NCBI GenBank assembly: GCA_965649825.1
Contig: OZ287701.1
Coordinates: 496,001 to 560,000, forward strand
DNA from: Penicillus capitatus
Taxonomy: Eukaryota; Chlorophyta
Direction: 5' to 3'
Length of the DNA: 64,000 nt
In this document: one piece after another, positions 57,101 through 64,000 of the stretch
How the letters are laid out: each line of letters begins with the position of its first letter
How positions within the stretch are numbered: the first letter of the stretch is position 1
Program-made: the position numbers and the translations under genes
Notes under the pieces: generated by a model
Told to the model about the DNA's origin: nothing
Seen by the model: the letters and a program-made list of their open reading frames with translations, nothing else
Database searches by the model: none

Positions 57101-59559
57101 CGTAGATCTTACTGTGGTGCTCGAATCTCAACATATCAGCGGAACAACTGAATACACTGCTAAGAACGGGATTGTGAGCATCGACAACACAAACGTGGTC
57201 GGAGCAGACATTAATGATACGATAGTGATTCGTTCGAAGGACGGAAGGGATCTGTCGACGTCGCTGCTCTTCGGCACGACACACTGTCAACACGGAGAGC
57301 TCATGGATGAAGACAAAGCCACCTGCTCTCGATGCAAGTACTCGTACTACAGTTTTTCGACGATAGACGAATGCCGAGAGTGTGAGGAGCATGGGATATG
57401 CGTTGGAACCATGGCATTAGTGCCAGAGGAAGAGTACTGGCACTCGACGCCCTTCTCGCCTCGAATGATCAAGTGTCCCATCGACAGAGCATGCAAAAGA
57501 AAGAACAGAACAAGGGATCTGGTCGAGTACTATGAAGATACGACGCGCGTCTCAGAAGAACTACGAACATGGAACCAACGCGACAGAGAGCCGGAAGACT
57601 TTACAGAAGACTATCGCCAGTGTTCAGATGCATACAACGGGACACTGTGCGCCTCATGCGCCGAAGATCACGGACGATCAGTAAGCGGCCAATGCGAGCC
57701 TTGCGGCGGCAGCCGTTTGGTATCTGTTGTCATGACCCTAGCTTCAGCAGTTTTGTTCTTTTTTGCTTTTTCTTTCAAGTTGTGGCTGGCCTGGAGAAGC
57801 ATGCACACAGATCTTGCCATCCAAGCTTCGCAGAGACTGAGGATTGCCCTCGGATTGGATAAGCCATCCTTGTCTTCGAGAAGCTCATCGGACGCTGAAG
57901 ACAGTTCGTCGGAGCCACTCATCCAGTACCGTACAGACCATCCAGATCCAGTCAAAGACGCCCAATCGCTTGATGAGAAGGCGACCGGACCTTCCACCTC
58001 CGAACAGCGAGCTATAGAGATCAGACGCTTGTCGCGATCCGACCCAACGACAGATCAGCACAGATGTCGCGTGTGCACGGATGGTTCTAACTGTCCTGAC
58101 TTCAGCGGAGCAGTGGGATCCGTCTTGACGATCTATGGAGTAAGAAAATCTACCGTCGATGGGCATTGCTGATGTCATTTTGTTCTCGTAGATACTGTTC
58201 GACTACATGCAACTGTGCAGTTTGGCCTTTTCTCTTGGCGTCAAGTGGGAAACGGGCATGAAAGCGATGCTCCGCGTTCAAGGTAGCCAGACTATTCATC
58301 TGTGGCCCAGGTTCACCATTCGACGATGAATCGTAGGCGCAGCGGCGAGGATGAGCAACATTATCCGCTTGCACCCATTCGAGTGCAACTTCTCAAATGA
58401 ATACCGTCATGAGCACGAGAAAGGCTTGACACTGATGATTCTGTTGATTCGAACTCTCTTCCCTTTCGTCATACTTCTCTTCTATGTCCTCGTGTTTGCA
58501 TTGTGGAGGCTCAGTCTCAAACGACGAGGAGATCGATCAACCGAAGACGGTGTGACTCCACATGTCCAGTTTATTTTCTTTTTTGGGTTTTTCACTTACG
58601 TTATCGACATCGCTGGTGAACTGTTCCGCGTTGTCAGTTTTGCCAAGCTGCCAGAGAAGCTCTCCGATCACGAGTTCAATCGCTACGATCTCCTGAACGA
58701 CAGTTTCATCTGGTCAGAAGACTCGTCCATCAAATACATGGAGGGCCCTCATTTGTGGGTATCTGTGCTTTCTCTGACTTTGTTGTTTTGTTGCCTCGTT
58801 GTTCTCGGCTACTCGGCATCCATCATATACCGTGGTAAACAGCAAGACCTGTTGGAGGATGTCGATTTCGTGCACAAGTACGGATTCCTGTACTCTGGAC
58901 TCCGTTCCACAGGACTGGCTCTGTACTGGAACATTTTCGTGGCAATGAGAACGATAACGCTGTCGTTCGTCATCATTGTTTTCTCGCCGATCAATGTGAC
59001 CACGAACATCAGACTGGGTTTGGTGTTCATTGTGATTTTTATATCTTACTCAATGCATGTCTTCGTTCAGCCGATTGACAGCGAAGACATTCACAAGACG
59101 CTGCCTTCCTGCATGGGCAGCACTCTCAGATGGCTGGGTGCTGATCAACTGGCGTCGTCGTGGATATGGTTCAACAACAGAATCGGTTACAACTCGATGG
59201 AGGCAACATCGCTGCTGATGGCTCTCTTCGTCTATGCCATTGCGACATCCATCACCGACGAAGAAGCATCCATGCTCTCCATCAACGCGCTTTCCACCAT
59301 CTGCGCCACTCTGAATTTCATTTTCATGGGCTTCTTGTTTTGTCGCCTGTGGTTAGGCGTCCACAGAATACTGGACGTGCATGCAAAACACTTGAGGATA
59401 TGGTTTCAAGGAATCCACGATCTGGAGGAAGATGAAGACACCTGGCTGGTTCACAAGCTCTGGGTCATCTGGCAATCGGGCCGGGCGGATAGGGACACCA
59501 GTGGATTCTGGAAGCTGCGTTCTGAACTCGCTTCTCTCAATGACCCCTTAAAAACATAA
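54123..59559 (+). CDS. Giant Pmp-like beta-helix receptor with Cys-rich stalk and multi-pass membrane domain
   Basis: About 1,650 aa over about a dozen exons. The ATG at 54123 gives a signal sequence (HILVLLFLLRRGEAFSLFP). Next come a cap (KTTKEAKTAIAQLRSKQTIV ... FDLDTMQLTEKLVIKGVSD), then a long beta-helix with Pmp-type repeats (NNSADIGGAVDVRNAPVRAK, NSGEDGGAVLVFSGNVTFSR, NNVAGRSGGAIMSVAC, IASIGGAICLRNAGG), then a strand-rich spacer (about 56900-57260). A Cys-rich stalk follows (HCQHGELMDEDKATCSRCKY, CRECEEHGICVG, GTLCASCAEDHGRSVSGQCE). The membrane region has helices at about 57720, 58190 (LFDYMQLCSLAFSLGVKW), 58430, 58570, 58750, 58930, 59010, 59210 and 59290, with a Ser/Glu-rich loop between the first two. 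It ends in a charged cytoplasmic tail, stop 59557-59559. The 33-kb gene is a paralogue by domain order. Role inferred: adhesion-type receptor or mechanosensor; no channel or GPCR signature is clear to me. Confidence 0.9.
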
Positions 59560-60517
59560 GTCTCTTTTTGAACTCAGTTCCCTGCCAGTAATGAAAGGAG
59601 AACTTGGAACATCTCTAATAATTGCACTGATGAACGTCAGTGCTGCTGCAGTCTATAAACTCAACCATTCTTTCAGCCGTCTTCTGATGAAGGATGACGG
59701 TTTGCTTTTTCAGTTTACGTCTGTATAAATCTTACTCGTTAATTGTCTTTGCCTTCTGTTATCAGCAGCATGGGTGCGCATCTAGACTATCGCAGCCATG
59801 TTTAATGGTATGTCATTGGAATTTGAATGTCGATAAGATCCTTCAATCCACATGTTCAGTGCTCACATGTTATGTAGAGTTTCCGATCCCGTGAAACGCA
59901 TAGATGTGGCATTGCGTGTAATCAAAGTGTTTATTGAGCATGAAATGATTTCAGCTCATCGTTCCAGCTTGTTTGACATCCCCAGCACAAAGCATTTTCG
60001 GGTCGCAACCTCGTTTCGTTCCTAGATCAAAGATCAAAAACTGTCCAGTGAGAGACAACACATGAGATCATCGACGCGCAGATTCAACGGATAGACTGAA
60101 AGGAATCTGTGAGAAGCTTCATGCACGATGTGACAGCTATGCAATGGCCAATCCCATCCCGATGTTAATGTGACACTCGGCATGCGCGTTTCCACAACGG
60201 GGCGCGGCAAAAGAGAATACAGACGTGTGAGTTCAGAATGCGGCACAATGCCTGATTCGTAGCGCGCCACACTCTAACAGGCGAACACATGAGGCAGACG
60301 TCAGGAGAGCTATCGATTTTATGTACGCACTGACGTGACAGATGGATGATCTTTGTTTGCGTCGTTTCGCGAGTGTCATCAGCTGTCTTGTCACAGCAAC
60401 TTTCAATTGCGGACCACAAAACGATGGCCTCATTTAGTGTCGGCGCATCCTTGACAACTCTCTGTTTGTCTGTCCGTTTCTTGAACGGCACCTCTTTCAC
60501 GAACCTGCTTTGTTATC
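59560..60517. other. About 960 nt intergenic
   Basis: Frames here are short and lack domains (60500-60034 on the minus strand reads as low-quality sequence). Several GTGACA words occur at 60128-60340, possibly a 5' UTR intron of the downstream gene. Confidence 0.45.
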
Positions 60518-61136
60518 ATGACACTTTTCTCCGTTTCCTGGGCGGCCCGTATTCTCTGCCTAATTTCCTGCATCTCAGTTGCCGCGGCTATTGAAGTTAC
60601 CGTTTGCAAAGATGCGCCAACCTTCGAGCTGCCCGAAGTGAAGGTGGTACCCGACCCACCAGCGTTTGGCAAAGATGTGACAGTCTCCGTCACGTTTAAC
60701 CCAGGTCCGCCGACAGCCGCCATGAGCAGACGTTCAATTTCTCTGTAGATGGCGTCAGGGAGTCAGGCGCTACTTTCGAGTGGGAGGTTTTCTTCATCAT
60801 GTTCGACTTCTTTTCAACGGAGTACCAAAGAAGAGACGCATCTACTCGCAAGCTGTGCGACTACACGAAATGCCCTATTACAGGCGATAAAGTCACGATC
60901 AATTACAAAACGTTGATACCAGACGTCGGAGACGTCGGAGGTCTGGCGGGATTTCTCGGACAGGTAATACATAAGACACTTTACAGCGCACTGCATTCCG
61001 TTTGTGGCAGTTCATTGACGTCCTGCTTCGCGTGAAAGTGAAGAGTAACGAAGACAATCTTGTCGCGTGTTTCGAAATCAAAACTAAGATCAAAGACACG
61101 TCTGGATACGATCACACACACTGGGTCTCTGTGTAG
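60518..61136 (+). CDS. Secreted ML-domain (NPC2/MD-2-like) lipid-binding protein
   Basis: Soluble beta-sandwich lipid carrier. The ATG at 60518 gives a signal peptide (MTLFSVSWAARILCLISCIS, cleavage before about IEVTVC). The mature part has VTVCKDAPTFELPEVKVVPD and PPAFGKD, then after an intron TFNFSVDGVRESGATFEWEV, then TRKLCDYTKCPITGDKVTIN (the conserved C-x(4-6)-CP pair). A second intron (about 60963-61009) leads to the last exon FIDVLLRVKVKSNEDNLVAC FEIKTKIKDT ending HWVSV at 61134-61136. Length (about 150 aa) and Cys pattern match the ML family (NPC2, MD-2, phosphatidylglycerol/phosphatidylinositol transfer protein). The first intron (about 60677-60727, 51 nt) begins in what would otherwise read as coding; without it the frame breaks. 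Acidic/hydrophobic lipid specificity cannot be told. Confidence 0.84.
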
Positions 61137-62395
61137 AGGATCCGTCCGATCCAGGAGGACGCTCGATTCAGAGATCTGCCGATCGAACCGTATACAGCAG
61201 CTTTGCATTTGTATGGCATCTATCTCTGTCCTGATTGGTTGGATCATTTCAGGCAGTCCGTTTTGTTGGGCGAGGGAATCGATTTCTGAATGGATTTTTG
61301 GTTTCTTCTCCGAGTGTTTTGCACTCTTCAACGTAGTATGTTCTCTCATAATGGATTGGTGTTGGACAGTAAGACATGAACACTTTATGAGTTGTTGCCG
61401 TCTGCTCACCATTGTTCAAAATGGTGTCTGGACAGTTTTTTTGTTTTGTCTATCAGCGCCTGTTGAAAGTGGACAACTTTTAAGAGGAATGATTGGTTTA
61501 CTTGCGTTGTGAGCGATTCGCTTCTTCTCGGTCACACCTATCACACTCTCGGATCCAATCGATTGATTCTCCGATCGCCTAAAAGAGTGTCGGATTCGTA
61601 TTGATTCACTGCTTGACTGGGTTTAGATCATCTGCGACTCCATGCACAATGTCGGATTTGAGTGAACGCTAAAGACTGTGCGGTGTGTTCCCTGAAATAC
61701 CGCTTTTCTGTGATAAACACATTCTGCAGAGACGAAGCTATGAACAGATCGATGAGATTCGCACTTCAATGAGATAGATCTTGGTAAGCAGGACGAGTGC
61801 TTCACGGAGTTTGTTCGGAAGGCAAGATCAAAAGAAACATCTAGCTTTGATGTCAACCAGGTTAAGGATACAGAAGCTTCTCAGCATGACATTTCATGGT
61901 TACTACATAAGCCTTGTGTAATCTGCCATCGTCTGGATTTCCTTCCAGTGAATGTTTCTGCCTCCGTTAACTCTCGATAAAGCGCTAAGTGAGAAGAAGA
62001 GCTTGTCAAGGTTCTCTCTCAATAGAGCACGATGTATGAACATCAATGACATTGCCCGTGGCTCACTGACATTTCCACTGTTCACGTTGCGTTTGACAAC
62101 TGGACAACCAAAGAGATACCAGTCACACGATGGTCATTTCTCCACTATTCCAGTCCATTGTTTAGATCTCACGAAAAACACACGACTCACGAATACTTCA
62201 TCGACGACCGTTTCAGCATACTAACATTGTGCGTAAGTGAGACGACCCTTTTGTTGTATCATAGAGAGTCCCTTCATTTACATAGTGCTCGAAATCGTCA
62301 TTCGTTCATGTGAGAAAACTCCGAACAGAAGTTCAATCCAGCAGCTAAACGGCCGGTACCTTTCTATTTCTCAGCATATCCAATGTCTTTGACCT
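61137..62395. other. 1.26 kb without a confident gene
   Basis: A minus-strand frame at about 61412-61150 (SLAQQNGLPEMIQPIRTEID) and a plus-strand frame at 61952-62224 look partly protein-like, but neither has a domain or a full exon chain. Part is the 3' UTR of the ML gene and of Nup98. Confidence 0.4.
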
Positions 62396-64000
62396 TCACA
62401 GAACAAAACACATGGACTCTTTTAACACCGATGTAAAGTATACTTTGAAGGTCCACGTGCCGTATCGGTCGTAGGACACAAATTCACCTCCAATCGATCT
62501 TGTATGTCTCTTAAATCTTTCCACCTCTTGCGTCAGCTCGGCACCACTCTTAAGAATCTCTTCCCTTATCTTGTTCTTGCTGAACACCTGCTCAGGCCTT
62601 TCGCTGATATGAACAGCTCATGTAGGTTATTACCTTGGAGAGTGTCACGACGGCCGGGATGCCAGTCAGTGCCGAAAACTGTGTTCCCGGTTCGATGCGA
62701 CCTCTCCGAATAGACAACGCTTCATCGATGTTCAGACCCTCCAGATTCAGATTCCCTTCGAAGCAGATCTTTCCATAGGCCAAACGACCAATCTCCACAG
62801 CAGGCACAGATTGCAGAGCATCGCGTCCACTGGAAGTGATCTTTTGTTTCAGCTCTCTGACAGTCGGTGCAATGTAGTAGCCCACTCTTGTCAGTGTAGG
62901 CAGTAACTGAGTCACAGCTTCTTCTTCGCCAGCGTCCTGACCCTCGTGTGCTGCTTTGATCAGCATCAGTGATGCCTGTCTGTATTCCTCGGCATTCGGT
63001 CGCATGTCGACATTGGCGTTGTTACCTCCTCTGTTCAGTGAGGGAGGAGTTTGGTTCGTTGCTTCCTGTGATCGGTTGAAGCTTCGAATGCTTTCTTTGA
63101 TTTCGTCAGCCAGAGAGATCTTCGACGGACGGGATAGAGTGAAGGATTCCCAACCCAGATCTGACTGCACGGCTGATTTCTTTGCATCGGCAGGACTGTC
63201 GTCCAGAACAAACTGGACCCCTTGTGTGGCTAAACGATTTCGGAATCTGCTTTCCTGGCTGAATCGCATGTACTCGTACGAAACGGCCTGACAGAAAAGA
63301 AACTCTGTAGGAAGCGGCTCGTTAGAGACAAGGGATGAAACTTACGGCTGGTGCTGGGTTGTATGTCTCTGGATCATCTTTGAAGACTTCAGCTGGATCG
63401 GGTGCCACAATGCCCCACTCCGGAAACCAATTTGGATGGGTGGTGGGATCTGACTTCATTGAGTGCGCAGGAACAAATACTAACTGCTGTGAGGAAGGCG
63501 GCTGAGAGGCAGCTGCTTGTGGGAACATGCCGCCAGCAGAGGCAGCTGTTGTCTGAGGACCAAAGAGACTCGGTGTCTGAGATTGGCGTTGAAAAAGGGA
63601 GGACGAGCTTGCAAAGGCAGACGCGTTTTGGCCAAATCCCGTGAAGATACTGGTAGATGATTGCTGACCGAAAATAGAACTCCCCGAAGAGAAGTTGCCA
63701 AAGATGCTGGCAGATGACACCATGCTGGAACCGAACCCTCCCGATGCCTGGACGCCAAACAATCCACCAGAGCTCTGCTGTGCAAACAAGCCTCCACTGC
63801 TGCCAAAACCACCGCCGCCTCCAAAGGGATTGGTCGGTCGTTGACCAAAGACAGAGGTTGATGATGACTGACCAAAAAGCCCTCCGCCACTTGATGCTCT
63901 CTGCGCAAACGCTGACGATCCGAAGACAGATGCTGGCTGGTTTCCAAAGACAGATGGTCTCGATTGCTGCTGAGATCCAAAAACAGAAGGATTTGATTGC
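62396..64000 (-). CDS. NUP98: Nucleoporin Nup98 (FG repeats plus autopeptidase-like domain), 5' end outside window
   Basis: Nuclear-pore FG nucleoporin. The N-terminal part visible at 64000-63480 is dense in FG repeats (SVFG, GLFG, PSVFG, SIFGQQSS, SLFGPQ) with Gln/Ser/Gly linkers, forming the permeability barrier and transport-receptor sites. A linker (PNWFPEWGIVAPDPAEVFKD) and a 58-nt intron (about 63286-63343) lead to a charged region. The C-terminal nucleoporin autopeptidase (S59) fold follows: PTLTRVGYYIAPTVRELKQK, VEIGRLAYGKICFEGNLNLE, GLNIDEALSIRRGRIEPGTQ, a 45-nt intron (about 62588-62632), then GGEFVSYDRYGTWTFKVYF. The fold anchors Nup98 to the pore scaffold. At the cleavage site the usual His-Phe-Ser/Thr reads Tyr-Phe-Thr, and only a dozen residues follow, so no Nup96 is fused and self-cleavage is probably lost. 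Start not seen. Confidence 0.94.

Noticed and set aside
60740-60780. Frameshift pseudogene in the ML-domain protein
   Set aside because: A standard-size intron with proper ends restores the whole domain, so a lesion is not required.

Overview
This is nuclear DNA of a eukaryote. Nearly every recognisable gene is broken by short GT-AG introns, mostly about 47-70 nt, which I could place by restoring conserved protein domains across the junctions. The proteins are eukaryotic: ribosomal protein eL28, splicing factor PRP40, Nup98, an F-box Tubby protein and a bromodomain protein. A complete assimilatory nitrate reductase and a plant-like BAHD acyltransferase suggest a nitrate-using, probably unicellular protist or alga. 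I cannot name the lineage; the sequence alone does not separate algal, chromalveolate-type and other intron-rich protist groups.

Layout, left to right. About 1-17.3 kb is compact and mostly housekeeping. It holds a partial unrecognised gene at the left edge (-), a small unrecognised gene (+), eL28 (-), a nucleus-encoded group II intron maturase with a likely mitochondrial presequence (+), an F-box/Tubby protein (-), a bromodomain/AT-hook protein (-), nitrate reductase (-), PRP40 (+) and a small secreted Cys-rich protein (-). Introns here repeatedly carry a TGATGTGACG-type element, often followed by TTTG, and a second element, AAAGAGTGAGATG.

About 17.5-61 kb is dominated by secreted, membrane and repeat proteins. 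Three large proteins have Chlamydia-Pmp-like beta-helix repeats. One is anchored by a single membrane helix (17.6-21.6 kb). Two end in a Cys-rich stalk plus a large multi-pass membrane domain (33.2-38.4 kb, -; 54.1-59.6 kb, +). Around them lie a trypsin-like protease, two ankyrin proteins built almost exactly as one repeat per exon, a BAHD acyltransferase, a tandem PAN/Apple secreted protein, an ML/NPC2-like lipid-binding protein, a multi-pass membrane protein, an RNase H-fold fragment and a decayed STAND-NTPase/TPR gene. Several stretches (29-31.7, 38.4-43.7, 44.5-48.2 and 52.9-54.1 kb) have no gene I can defend and may hold decayed copies. The window ends inside Nup98 (-).

The left block covers core expression (ribosome, splicing, chromatin), nitrate assimilation and organelle intron splicing. 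The right block looks like a cell-surface and environment-sensing neighbourhood. No operon-like logic applies; gene order is mixed, with several divergent and convergent pairs.
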